Positions 47,515 through 59,479 of a stretch of 64,000 bases of DNA are shown piece by piece. Under the pieces are notes generated by a model, which had not been told where the DNA came from, searched no databases, and saw nothing but the letters and a program-made list of their open reading frames with translations. The first letter of the stretch is position 1. Every line of letters starts with the position of its first letter. Made by a program: the position numbers and the translations under genes. Source of the stretch: Rhyacichthys aspro (lineage: Eukaryota; Chordata; Actinopteri; Gobiiformes; Rhyacichthyidae); assembly GCA_036850595.1 (NCBI GenBank), contig CM072148.1, positions 1,903,160 through 1,967,159 of the forward strand, read 5' to 3'.

Positions 47515-50500
47515 CTAAACACAAAAACACACATTCACATTATTCCATTATTCCTCTGCAATAAAAGCTTCACCAAACACAACACCTGGAACTCCTGGAG
47601 ATGAAAGGCTGCACGTAACCGTTGGGTGTTCCATCATATCTTTAATATTTCATGTTGAGATTCAGTCAGTTTTTAATTATGAAATCCTGCTAACCTTGCA
47701 GAAGCTAAATGCCAAACCTTTACCACGGTTCCAGGCGGCAACATGAGACAATTTTTCATTAAAATGGATCCGTCCTTTTGCGTTTTGCTGCTGTGTGTTT
47801 GGCGTAGTGGTCTCTGAGGAGCTACTGAGGAGGATTAGTGACCCGTAAATGACCAACACTCGAGGATAATGATCACATGTGCATTAATTACTGCACCTTT
47901 GGGAGAGTGTGGTCATGTGACTCTATGAACCAAGCCCTGCTGACTTTAAGTAATAGCAGTTTATCCAAGATGGAGGATAAATAAACAACACATTTAGGAA
48001 GTAGAGTTGAAGGTTTTGTGCAGTTTTGTTGGATGAATACCATGTTGTTAAAAGTGAAGTGTGCAGTTTTGGGTCTTTTCAATGAAATCTGGTGGAGTTT
48101 TTTTTAAAGTCTGTGAACAGCTATGGCAGCCCTGCAGGGACATGCCGTTGTAAGACACCAAACTCAATGAAAAAAGGTCTTACGGTGATTTTATTTTGAA
48201 ATTTAGTTAAATAAATGTCATCAACCTCCAGGAAGTATGGGATCAAAAAGAGACATGAGTGTTTTGAGTATTATTTTGAGGCCATTAGTAAATAACATCC
48301 CTTTTCAATCAACAAATTATATTTTTGTGATCCATCCAGTGCATTTTTTACTTTACATTAAATACAGTCAAAGTAATATCAGTATGTGATATTTTATGCT
48401 AATTTCAAGTTGTTTTTTTAACCAAAATTATGCATTTTTACAGTTATCTTATGTATTAATGAAAATGTAAGGTCTAAACTGTATTTTCTTTCAAGTTAAT
48501 TCAGTGTATTTACTACAGTTACACACTGTTATGGTTTTACAGGTATTTAATGTTACCTTTTGACAGTATTTCACTGTAAAGACTATTTTAAGAATGTTAA
48601 TTGTCATTTTTTTTCATTGCATCAAGACTTCATTGAAAAACTTTTTATGCAAACTCTAGAACAAACCAAACAAAACAATCGAAAAGTTTTGTGTCTTTAC
48701 TCGATTCAGTTTGAGTCAAAGTAAAGTCAAGGCTGTGAGAGAAGAAAGTGTGTAATAAAGGTTGTGTAATGTATTCAGGCCACGTGCTGATGCCACACTC
48801 TTCTGTGCAATGAGGGGTTATTTGTTCCATTTGAGAATAATAGAGCCTGGAGGGAGGTAAATATAATATAATTCACTGAACATGAAGTGTTTGCTTCCTC
48901 CGAGCCACAGACTTACATTATTAGTGCTCCTCGACCGGAGAACTGCTGCTTATCTCCAGTGAGGCTCCTGTTGCTGCCAGTGTACGAGTGAGTGTCAAGC
49001 AAAACTAAACTCAACTAAGTCGGCAGAAAAAAAGGCACACTATGGAACGTTTTGCCTTTAAATAAATGTTACTACTGCACCTGGGTCACCACACGCTCCG
49101 TACTGTTTTACAAGACATTAAAACAAAAAACTAGTACAACAACAAAGTATTAAAGAATCGGTCGTGCCATGTAACTCCAGACAAATGGGAAAACAATCTG
49201 AATATTATAGAATATTGTCTAATTAAAGTTACTAAGTATTACTAAGAAAACCATGTTATTGCAGAGTATTGCAGTGTTCGCTTTGCAATTTTTGAAATTC
49301 ACAAAGAACAAACTAATCTGCTCCACAACAACAACTTCTTGTTTGCATCACTTCCTGTTTTATTTTGAAACTTCACTAACCTGTCTTGTTTTGACTTCCT
49401 GCCCTTGTGTGTTATTATTATTTACAGTATTTTGTGTCCTTTTCCAGATTGTCGAGCCTTTTTCTTTTCCTTCTCTGTATTATTTTATCACCTTTTTGAT
49501 AAAGACCCAGATTTGGACTGACTCTCTCCCCTGTTTCTGGATTAAAGACCTTTCTTTTACTTTCTGCCGCTTCAAAGACATGAAATAAATAAACTCTTCG
49601 ATGTAATATGTTATTTAGTTGCACCCATAAATATTCAGAAAAGGTGTATTAAATCGCAGGTAGAACAAAATGTGAGTATATCCTAAAAGAAAAAGCTAAT
49701 TAAACAAAATTCAGGAGTTGACGTCATAATAAAAGCAGTTTTTTGTTTTTGCAAGTAAGATTGTAAAGTAAATTTACTCATTTCAGCACCAACAAGATTG
49801 AATCCAATATAAATTCAACTCAGTTTAAAAAGTGACCTTGGTTTAACTTCAAACCAGCTCTGGAGGAAGTTTAACTTTTACATTACTGTGTTTTTTAGAT
49901 GAATTCATCAACATACTATATTATTATATACATTTTGAAAGTTACTTGTTACAAGCTTAGCTCAAAACAATGCAGCAAAGTCTCATTTTATTGTAGAAGT
50001 GAAGTGAGTGCAATAGCTTTACTAAAATGACTTTACCATAATCGGTTCAGCACTAATCTAAGAATAAATAAAACTTTGATGATGCAACTGGGCCAAAGAG
50101 AATAAAGGAAAATAAATATCAAAGAATATTCCAAAAGGATTGTTTTGGTTGTAAATGTATAACCTATTAATGACTGACTTTTACAGATGACGACGCTGGA
50201 ATATCTGTTTAATCTCTTTCTTTCCATGTGTGTAATCAATAGCCTCATATTTGCCATATTTGCCCTTACACCTTCTGGCCTTCAGGTGGCGCCGGTCCAG
50301 AAACACCACAGAGCTGCTTTAACAGAATCAGAGCTGTCTGTGTGTGCTCATGCGAGTGTCTGTGGGCACGTTATGGTGATTACACTGTAAGGGGTTTATG
50401 CTGATGCTAGAAAGCCACAGAATGATAATGCACTGTTGCATGATGGGAGTGCCCTTTGTATTTTATATTTGAGCCAAACAGGTCAAACAACACTGAGTCT

Positions 50501-52515
50501 GGAGCAGAGAGTGGAACAAGAACGTGTGAAAACCCTGAGATAATGAGAGAAAGACTGAACAGATGAGAAGTCTGAAGGAAACACAGATTAATTGATGCTA
50601 ACCCTCCTCTTTGTGAACTGAAGGCACCTCAGGGACCGGCTCCGAACCCCGCTCAGCTCATACTCACAGATAAAACACTAAAGTCTGGCCTCTGGGGAGT
50701 CTCTGCACATGTCTCTGTCAGAGAGAGCGAACAGACACTGAGTTCAGTCCAGGAAACGAGGAACAACACAGGACCGTGGGATCAGAGCCGGAGCGAGGCC
50801 TGGCTCCGGACAGAACAGAACAATATCTCTATTTCTTATGGTTATATCTTCTGCTGTGATGCCCTGACATGGACACAGCTGATAGCTCTGAAGACCTACT
50901 TTTGAAGATACTTTCAAATAACAGTTTATTTACTATTTTACCAAAGAAACATTTATTTATAAGAAATAAACCTTAACACACAAACAGAAGACAGACCGTT
51001 AATAAAACAGATGTCTTCCCCATTAGAACGTCTGTGTCAAGATACAAATTATTCCTGGAGCAACAAGAGAAACTGTAATTCAGAGTTCTGGGGCAGGCTG
51101 CACTGACGAATTTGGGGAAAATGCAATAATATCACAGCAACAAATAATTTAAAGCCTGTTCAACTTTATAAGCTTTTTTTTAGCTTCGCTTTTTTAATTG
51201 AAAATCTGATAAAAAGTGTCAGGATGAAGAGGACGAGTGGATTATTGAACTTAAATAATAATTAATCATTTTAATTCCACATTAGTGTAAATATAGTAGT
51301 TAATGGTTTCATAGACACAGATAGAGTTTATTGTCTATTTTCACATCATACACTTTTTTCTCTAATTTATGACGTAACGTAGATTGAAAATAATGGGCAG
51401 CCATGTTTTTTTTGTTTGTTTTTGTTTGTTTTTGTTTTAACCTCAGTCAGTATCCTGTTAACCTAATAACTGGTATTCATAACTTGGATTCTAATTAGTG
51501 CACATGTTGAATAATAAATAGTAAGCAGTGTTAGTATCTGGCCAACTTCCACGGCTTCAATAACCCATTGCGTGTTTATTTTTATCCGTTTCCTCTTCTT
51601 TAACCATTCCTGACTGTCAATAGTTGAAGCACATCGACAAAAGAGAGACAGACTCAGAGAAAATGTCCGATCCATGGCCACCAGTCCCATTAAACCACAT
51701 TAGAATAATTAATGAGCCCGACTCCCTTCCTGAGTCTATAAAGCTGTCTTCAACTCTTGTAATAATGACTGGGAGCTTTATGTGTGTGTGGGGCTCGGGC
51801 CTATCTTTAATAATGATAATATACTGTCCAAATAAAAGTCAGCAAGAGGAATGTACGCATTTAAAGAAGATTTAGCCTCACGACCACTTCCTCTCTTTAT
51901 TCATTTACGGTCTCTTCCACTTATCCACTTCCGTCTTCATCGATCGAACCGTGTTTCTGTGCGTTCAACTTTTATAAAACAAGCTCAAAGTAATGAATCA
52001 CAGTCTGTATTCTGTGTGTGTAGCTGCCGTCGGGGCCAGATGGGAGGTGTAGTCCCCGCAGCGTGTCCGGGGCCGCCCCCTCCGGGTCCGGGTCCCGGCT
52101 GAGCGGACCTGGACCGGCTCCAGAGCGATGCCTGGAGGGAGCGCTGACACATGTCGCTGGATTTAGTCGTATCACTCACAGAGAATCCCAATGAACGCTC
52201 CCTGTCAGGCTTTTGATCCGCACTCAGAGCGATGGACGTACATGTGTTGCTTTTATAACCAAGGGCAACAACAAGCAGCTCTAATGCGTGTACGGCCAGT
52301 GTATAATGTGTAGTACAACCAGAGGCGATGCACATTTATCTGGGCTGCAGCTCCAGAACACACGGCCGGGAATCCATTTAAAGGCTGATGTATAGCTGAC
52401 CTCGTAAGGGGCAACAATATGTCCCCTTTTAGCTTGTTAAAATATTTGTCACCCATTATGTGACTCGTCTAACCAGAAAAGCCAAACATAGAAGCAGTAT
52501 CAGGAAAGAGATGTC

Positions 52516-53504
52516 TTAAAGCTGCAGTGCCTGATTTAGTGTTTTTGTCCTGGTCTCACCCCCAATTTTATTTAAAAAAAGGTCAAATCAGACCAATTTT
52601 TCACCAGAAAATACTATTACTTTACATTAAATCAAAGTTTAGAGCTCCTTTAGAGTTTAGAGCACACATGTCAAACTCAAGGCCCTTTGCAATGTTTAAT
52701 GTGGCCCTTCAACACATTTAGTAGTTTACATTTTTGGCACTGTTTGAACAGGTTTTAGATGGTTTTGATTTTTGCTTAGGTTTAGGTTTTAAGATTAACC
52801 TACTACAACCTGTTGAAATCCAACTAAAACCTGTTCAAATCAGACTGAAACCTGTTGAAATCCAACTAAAACCTGTTCAAATCAGACTGAAACCTGTTCA
52901 AATCCATCTAAAACCTGTTCAAATCCAACTAAAATGCTTGTAAAATAATCTAAAGTCTGTTCCAATACAACTAAAACTTGTTTAAATCCAATTCAAATCT
53001 GTTCAAATCCAACTAAAAGCTTAAGTTTAAATCTGAGTAAAACTTGTTCACAAATAAAGATGAAATCTCACATTCAAAATGTTATCTCCTTCGGCCCCTG
53101 AAAAGATTCTTATTAACTATCGCGGCCCCTCACCACTTTGGGTTTGACACCACTGGTTTAGAGCATTGACAATATTTATCCATGTTTCATTTGCTCCCAT
53201 TTTTTTTAAATTTTTTTTTAGCTGTTTCTCAGAATAACCCATTTCCTTGGTTTATTTCCTTGTTCCTTCGTTGTTGACATCAGTGTCGACCAATGGGAGC
53301 GCTCCTTTTTACCTGAAGTGAGCTGTGATTGGACAAAATCCTGCTGTGGACTGATCATTCTCATCTATTAAAATCCTTCATTATAAAGACTAGATCACGT
53401 CTTAAGGTCTCATTTTTTCAGATGATTCTTGTTACAATAAACTTTAGGAGATTACACTGAAAAACTAAATGAAACAGTAAAAAAATCAGGTAATGGACTT
53501 TTAA
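52516..53504 (-). mobile_element. Full-length TTAA-ended MITE (GGAGCGCTCC family), interrupted
   Basis: Both ends carry TTAA followed by matching inverted ends: TTAAAGCTGCAGTGCCTGAT on the plus strand at 52516, and (read on the minus strand) TTAAAAGTCCATTACCTGAT from 53504. The element is 989 bases, of which about 500 are a later insertion, leaving a core near 490. It contains no coding capacity. TTAA ends suggest mobilisation by a piggyBac-type transposase; that is inference. Confidence 0.75.
52665..53155. mobile_element. hAT-like element with internal 21-bp minisatellite, nested in a MITE
   Basis: Flanked by the direct repeat GTTTAGAGCA (52655-52664 and 53156-53165), which includes a plausible 8-bp hAT target duplication. 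The ends are imperfect inverted repeats: CACATGTCAAACTCAAGG on one side and CAGTGGTGTCAAACCCAAAG, read inward, on the other. The middle is a tandem array with unit like CCTGTTCAAATCCAACTAAAA. CAG(T/G)GGTGTCAAAC ends are familiar from fish hAT elements. Confidence 0.7.
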
Positions 53505-54149
53505 ATATGCTGTTGTTGAAGATGTTAAAAAGTACATTTACAATTGTGAATAATGTCAGTGTATTCCTGATGTGGAGGCTTTCATTCACACCTGTCGCTG
53601 TTGTATGGAACTAGAGCGGAGCAGGTGTATGGGAGTGTTGTGTATAAGGAAGTGATTTAAAAGGCTGAATGTAGTCGATAAAAATTCAGAATTTGGATTA
53701 TCCTTTTTTTATAATACAGTCCTTTTGACATGGGGCTTATTTGAATGTCTCTACAATGTTTTGTCAAGATGCCTCGAGGAACTGGAAACACTGACGATTT
53801 AAATGGAATAATGTCATTGTTACTTATAAGTTGTTCAAATGTGGTGCTTTAAGACGGTAGATAAAAAAAGATGGCGTAGTAAACTGTAAAAAGCCAAAAT
53901 GCCAACTCAAAACTGACATCAATAAATCACCTTCCAGAGCTCAGAGAGGGGTTCACCTCTCCAATAAACAGGATGGGTTTGGGGTGGTCTATTCATCATC
54001 CTCCATCACAGTTCAGTCCTCATCAGCGGTGACAAATGGAGACAGCTCCCGGCCTCTGGATGTGTTTCTCTAATGTAATTCCATTGTTAGAAAGCAATGG
54101 CTGCCTGTAGATGCTAAAGAATGCTTTTGTGCCCAACATACGCCACACA

Positions 54150-54360
54150 CAGAGCCTGCTGCTGTATTCATCAGGTCCCTGTAGGACCCAGGGAGCAGGT
54201 TGTCTCAGGGCACAGCATCATTAGAGATTCCAGTTCCTGTCCTGGAGGGTTCTGCAGCTGCACAGCTTCACTAGAAATACAGCATCTGCACCAAGCCACA
54301 CATCTACTGCATCATCTGTTTGAACGACGTCCATCTGGCAGGAGTTGTTAGGCCTGAGAC
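54150..54360 (+). repeat. Possible LINE 3'-end coding fragment
   Basis: One frame reads GHSIIRDSSSCPG and, further on, THLLHHLFERRPSGRSC. This resembles the HPxHHLFxLLPSGRRYR region near the end of L2/Rex-type reverse transcriptases. Short, single copy, assigned from memory. Confidence 0.35.
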
Positions 54361-55168
54361 ACCCCCAGCACCTGCCCCAGACAGAGCTGCCCCCAGAGGT
54401 TTACCCTCAGTTCATTAAGACCCTGCAGTGTGGCCTGCTGCAGTAATGACTGACCCTGTGGCCCTAAGTGAAACAGTACAGAGGCAGGTATTGTTAGTTA
54501 CAGAGACTGTGATACATGTGATTGTGCTTGACTCCTGGATGTATAATTACATGTGTCTTTAATGTGTTATAACCATTTAATGATGTTTTATTACATTTGT
54601 ATATCTTTGCATGAAGGATGAAAAAATACTTTATGGGTTTATGTTCAAAGTAGCTGGTCCATTGAAAATGTGATCATGTGAACAATGATCTTTTTGACCT
54701 ATGACCTCCACAGTGGGACAATATGACCTCACAGTAATCAGGGTTTACCATAAATTAAAGAGCCCTTGTTGGTCCGCTACAGACGATATAGTTACTCTAG
54801 TTTTAAACACTAAAACTACCCAAAAACGCTCTTGTTTTTTACTTTTCTTCAGCCGTGGAACAGCTCACTATTTTTCTCCAGTAAACCTTCAGTTAAAGGA
54901 CACATTGTTGATACAAGTCTTGTTTGTGAAGACAAGACGCCTGAATAATTACCTCAAACATTGAAAATCAGACTTTTTGGGAAAAGTTGAGATGAATAGA
55001 GTGGACTATTAAGTATAAATATAAGCTAAAAAACAGATTTTGTGACAATAACAACAAACAGTATAATTTTTTTTCAGTTCTAACAGCTCTGTCTAATGTT
55101 AAATCGATGTTTTTTATATTGAATTCTATTGAGGTAATGCTTTGTGACCATCTGGGATCTTTGTCATT

Positions 55169-55581
55169 GATAAAGCAGCCCTTTGTAACTTTTACAGACT
55201 CTCTGCATTTTGACAACAGCAGCGTCATTTTAAGGATGTTTCTGTTTTTAAGTGAAAACTATCAATGCCGACAAGTTTGGAAGAATAAAACACATGTCTC
55301 TGAAACATTAGTTATTTTAGTTTATTTAGTCCAAATCTGACTCTGTAGGCTCCAGTTTATTGGTCTGTTTTCTTTATTCTATTTGTCGTGTGTTAGAGTC
55401 TCTCTCATTAATCTCTGGAGATAAGTCCTGGTCCCGGGACAGTTACAGGAGGGTTCTGTCCAGCAGAGGGCGCTGTGTCAGTGAGACAGTCCTGATTCTA
55501 CTGATCTCATGAATAAAAGCCATTAAAATGAGAGTGAGAATATATGTTTTTGGGAGAAAACTTATGCAGGACTGCTTTAAA
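55169..55581 (+). mobile_element. Third MITE type, with terminal inverted repeats
   Basis: Starts TGATAAAGCAGCCCTTTGTA and ends GCAGGACTGCTTTAAAT, giving imperfect inverted ends (TAAAGCAG(C/T)CCT). Interior AGTCCTGGTCCCGGGACAGT and CAGCAGAGGGCGCTGTGTCA are shared with the copies at 7610 and 58655. Confidence 0.55.
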
Positions 55582-55786
55582 TAAGTGGGACTTGAGTTGA
55601 CTGTTTTATTCTGTCAATTTTAAGGAATCTCCTGACGTTTATTTTACTTTATTTCTTCTTACACGACACAAAAGAGGCAAGACTTCTTATATTTACTAAC
55701 ACTATTCCACGTGTGTCTGACTCTGATTTGTCTGGGTCTGATTGGTTATCCTGGTGTCTCTAGATGAGTGTAAAGCTCCTCCTCAC

Positions 55787-55968
55787 CTCCCTGCAGGGTG
55801 TACTCTGTGACGGGGCTGCTGTAGACCCCCAGACCGGCCCCTGTGTACGCCGCCACCTGGATCTGGTACTGGGTCCAGATGATCAGGTCTTTGAGCAGGC
55901 AGTAGTTGGTCTCTGGGCTGCTGATGTTCTTCTCCTGGTAGTCTCCCGGTAAACCCGCCAGACGGTAC
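55787..55968 (-). CDS. sdk2: Sidekick exon: FN3-2, second half
   Basis: This 182-nt exon (phase 2 in, phase 1 out) completes FN3-2. It reads [17 protein letters not shown], then a stretch ending [20 protein letters not shown] and closing with [23 protein letters not shown] is the typical FN3 F-strand, with its Tyr and following small residues. One N-glycosylation sequon (N-I-S) is visible. The acceptor is GTGCAG|G and the donor is GGAG|GTGAGG. Its phase joins the upstream exon through a split Arg codon and the downstream exon through a split Val codon, giving TLQGVPTAAP as in known Sidekicks. Confidence 0.94.
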
Positions 55969-57117
55969 CTGCACCGTTAGAGAAAACCAGACGTCATTTT
56001 TCCATCTTATTATTCTCATTCTGTTGTTCATTCTCAAGTCTTAGCTGCATAAGACAAAAATAAAAATAGGTTTCTCTAGAAAAAAAGAAGCAAAAGTATA
56101 AAGTTTTCAGCGGAGTCTGTGAGAAAACTTGTTGAGACTCATAAGACGGAGGCTATATTTATTCAAATCCCTTCGTGAATATGCCCTTTCTGCCTAAATT
56201 ACATTGGTGCGACCAAATGAAAAGGTCAGTAACACCAAAGCAGTCGGTGGAAAATTTGGTTTAGAGCGCTGTCTTTAGGGACTGAAGTCATTAATCAGTG
56301 AAGTGAACTGGTATAAGAGCTGCACTAACCCTTCAAACCTTACAGTGTTGATTTACATTTGTGTTTATGTGTTCTCACGTCAGACTGGAGTATCCATCGA
56401 ACCACGCATTTTTAGCAAATTTACTGTACATTCTGTAATTTTACTGTGACTTGTCTACTTTATGTTGCCTTTTTACGACTGGCAAAGGGACTACTGACAA
56501 AAATGAACCTAATTCAGGAAACATTTACATTGTTTAATGTTGATTAATGCACACGGCCCCTTTTCAAATAAATTAATAAACATTTACTAAGGCACACTGT
56601 CTTAGCTTCTCTCTTTTATATTGAAAAATCATCAAAATTAAATGTGTTTTTCAATTTAAAGTCTCTATATTTTGAGTTTCTTTATCTCATCTTAAAGCTC
56701 TTCTGGCACACTTCAGCTTTGATTTTATATTACATATGTACTCAAGTATTTATCCCGACACAAGTTCAGAATCATTATTCCACTCTTATTATTTTCACTC
56801 TCACTGAAGCCAATAACTGGGGCTTAGAACAAACCTTGAAACTCAATCCTAAAACTGAAAGCACTTTTAAACATCTGAGACACAGTACAGTACATTTAAC
56901 CTGGCCAGACCCCTTCACTTTCTCAGTGAAATTAAATGGTTCTGGAAGCTTTCCCTTTGACCTCGACTTCCTTCGAGCTCAATACGACCGACGATCACAA
57001 CCGTTTATGGAGAGGTTTAGTTTTTCTGATTGGTTGTGTTTTTAAAAGCGTGTCGGTCCTGCATGTGTCAGTACTGCCCCAAACTCTGATTCTGGGTCTA
57101 TTTTTATCCAATTAGTC

Positions 57118-57650
57118 CACACGTGTCAAACTCAAGGCCCAGGGGCTAAATGCGGCCCTTTGCAATGTTTTATGTGGCCCTCCAATACATTTAGAAGGTG
57201 ATATTTTGGCACTACATTTTATAGATTAAGCCAGTTTTGGCTACAAAGATATCTAAAATCTGTTCAAATCCTTCCAAATGTGTTCGAATCCAACTAAAAC
57301 CTGTTGAAGTTCAACTAAAACCTGTTCAAATCCATCCAAAACCTGTTTAAATCCAACTGAAAGCTGTTTAAATTCTACCAAAACCTGTTAAAATCTGTCT
57401 AATACCTGTTCAAATCCAACTAAAAGCTGTTAAAATCAGACTAAAACCAGCTCAAATCCATCTTAAACCCATTCAGATCCATCAAAAACCTGTTCAAATC
57501 CATCTTAAACCCGTTCAGATCCATCGAAAACCTGTTCAAATCCAACTAAAACCAGTTTCCATAAAAGAAGTAAAATTAATGTTAAAGATAACTTTTGTAA
57601 AACTCAAACGAAGATGAAACCTTCCATTCCAAATTTAAATAAAACCTTCA
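57118..57650 (+). mobile_element. hAT-like element with 21-bp minisatellite, second copy
   Basis: Begins CACACGTGTCAAACTCAAGG followed by a stretch rich in GGCCC, the same start as the nested copy at 52665. The array runs about 57250-57550. It is followed by a unique end (GTTAAAGATAACTTTTGT) shared with the inverted copy at 61365-62015. The far terminus is unclear, perhaps truncated. Confidence 0.6.
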
Positions 57651-58654
57651 CTTGACTCAGTCCAATTAGTTTTACTGCTTTCTTCAAAACACAACAAAAC
57701 AAACCCCAACAAACTCCAAACTAAGTCTACAACATCTGCATTTGTTAACCATCAGAATCTCATTTAAGTGCTTCTATCTTGTTCAGTTTTATTATTATTT
57801 ATCCATTATTTCAAACAGACATCATAATTACATCGGACAAACCCCATGCATTACTTTAAAGAGGCAAAAACAACCTTTTATTTTTGGTTTTTTTTCCGTT
57901 TAACGTCAGGAATCTATTGTTGCTCCAAAACCAAAACACTTTTAAGTAAAAAACCCTGTTGGACTTCTCAGAAAAGTGCCCGTCCAAGGTCCCGGTTTTA
58001 GTGCGTGCGATATAAACGTCCACTTAAGAGGAAATATGGCCTGAGTGGGCGTGCGAGCGGTGTTATACCACTTAGGCATTGTACATATCTGATGGAGTTA
58101 AACGCTCTAATAATCCACATGTCAGCGTTTTAATGCAGCGCCTATTTACTCCAAACGCTGAGTCAGCCGTTATTATAACCTCACTGGAGGCAGGGAAAAG
58201 GTGAATCCTAAATGGAGGTCGCAGGGAGAACGAGAGCTGCTCCGTAGGATCGGAATCATACTTCCATCTGCAGTTATACTCGACTCCATCTGAAGAGGGG
58301 TCGACAGCTTGATTATACACAGAGCCACACGTCAAGGTAAATGGCAGAGCAAAGGAATATAATGAGTACTTTTGTGTGAAAAGGTAGAGAAGTAAAGGCA
58401 GGAAGAAACAGATTAGAGCCTTGAACATTGTAAACCAACAATAGGAACACTTTCTGGAAGAGGATCAGCAGAAGGTTTCACACAGTCGACAGGTTTACAC
58501 AACACTATTGGAATTTAACTAAATCTGAGGTTAATCAGAGAAGTAGTAAATATGTACTGATCTGGGATCTGCTTTGAATCTACTTCTCCTTGGTGCCTGA
58601 TACTGAACCATTGTGCAAAAAACATACCTTGCTCCACTTTATTTTCAACACTAA

Positions 58655-58940
58655 ATTACTCTCTGTTTTGTCACAACAACAGCGTGATTTTACGAAGTAG
58701 AGACTCTCAAACCTGTCTCTGAAACAGTTATTTGAGTGTATTTAGTCCAAATCTGACTCTGTATTGGTCTGTTTTCTTTATTCTATTTGTCGTGTGTTAG
58801 AGTCTCACTCATTAATCTCTGGAGACAAGTCCTGGTCCTGGGACAGTTCCAGGAGGTTGATTCTACTGATCTCGGTCTAAAAACCATCAAAATGAGAGTG
58901 AGAAGATATATTTTTGGGCTAAAATTAGGATTGCTTTAAG
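58655..58940 (+). mobile_element. Third MITE type, truncated copy
   Basis: Matches 55169-55581 over GTATTTAGTCCAAATCTGAC, CAAGTCCTGGTCCTGGGACA and CATCAAAATGAGAGTGAGAA. Ends GGATTGCTTTAAG. Lacks the GCAGAGGGCGC block. Confidence 0.55.
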
Positions 58941-59338
58941 ACAGACCAGATATTCAAGATGCAACAACATTGTATTTTGATTAATACTAATAACTAATGG
59001 TGTTATTTATAATCACAACTACTCACTGCTGCAGCTACAAAGCATTTTCAGCCAAAAATTGGACTCTTTTCTGGTTGTGGAACTAAATTCTCACACAGTC
59101 TTAACCCACCACAGTCACAATGATTCATTCTTTACATTTTTACATGAACTTTAGTTTAGTTTTTAAGTTCCCTGCCCTCACATTAGTATCTTCCACACAC
59201 GACTCCCTCAGAGGCCAATTAAAGCTTATAACACATGGGCCCCACACTGTAAATACAGGGAGTTATTTTGGTCAACATTTCAGCTCCAAATCTACGTTCT
59301 GTGTTGAAGAGCAGCGTTAAGCCTGTGAGTGTTCGTAC

Positions 59339-59479
59339 CTCAGGACGTATCCTCGGAGGACCCCGTTGAGCTGGGGCTCGGGCGGAGGCTGCCACTGGAC
59401 CATGATGGACTGGTTGGTCCTTCCACTGGCCACGATGTTCTTGGGTGGAGCGCTGGGGGCCTCCTCCCTCAGCATCAGT
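59339..59479 (-). CDS. sdk2: Sidekick exon: FN3-2, first half
   Basis: This is the most upstream exon visible (141 nt, phase 2 in, phase 2 out). It encodes the end of the FN3-1/FN3-2 linker ([15 protein letters not shown]) and strands A to C of FN3-2, including the core Trp in IMVQWQPPP and GVLRGYVLR just before the donor. The acceptor is TCAG at 59481-59480 and the donor is AG|GTACG. The first and last Arg codons are both split. The [19 protein letters not shown] stretch is among the most conserved parts of the Sidekick ectodomain and is the best anchor for the family. The preceding exon (FN3-1) was not found between here and 64000. FN3 domains form the extended stalk between the Ig head and the membrane. 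Confidence 0.93.

Larger units (their letters stand above)
47515..55786 (-). other. Intron between FN3-2 and FN3-3
   Basis: Longest intron between visible exons, 8272 bases. Contains the full-length MITE with the nested hAT-like insertion (52516-53504), a LINE-like fragment (54150-54360) and a third MITE type (55169-55581). 47520-52500 has no recognised feature. Confidence 0.75.
55969..59338 (-). other. Intron within FN3-2
   Basis: Contains a minisatellite-bearing hAT-like element (57118-57650) and a third-type MITE copy (58655-58940). 55970-57110 and 57670-58640 show nothing I can name. Confidence 0.75.
10017..59479 (-). other. sdk2: Partial Sidekick (sdk2-like) gene, 14 internal exons, FN3 domains 2-8
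   Basis: Sidekicks are single-pass homophilic adhesion proteins of the Ig superfamily (six Ig, 13 FN3, one transmembrane segment, PDZ-binding tail) that help match synaptic partners, for example in retinal layers. The sequence shows 14 minus-strand exons, all with AG acceptors and GT donors and with compatible phases throughout, so no exon is missing between first and last. Each FN3 domain is split by an intron. Segments such as [31 protein letters not shown] and [16 protein letters not shown] match my memory of vertebrate Sidekicks. [16 protein letters not shown] and AEAVSSTKILLTW favour sdk2 over sdk1. Family assignment is near certain; the paralogue (sdk2, sdk2a/b or sdk1) is inferred. Confidence 0.9.

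Noticed and set aside
52734..52943. Heptad-repeat protein (L-K-P-V-x-I-Q)
   Set aside because: Arises from a 21-bp minisatellite inside a transposon; no start context or other coding evidence.
56644..57045. 133-residue plus-strand open frame
   Set aside because: No domain or family features; intronic, and composition fits chance.
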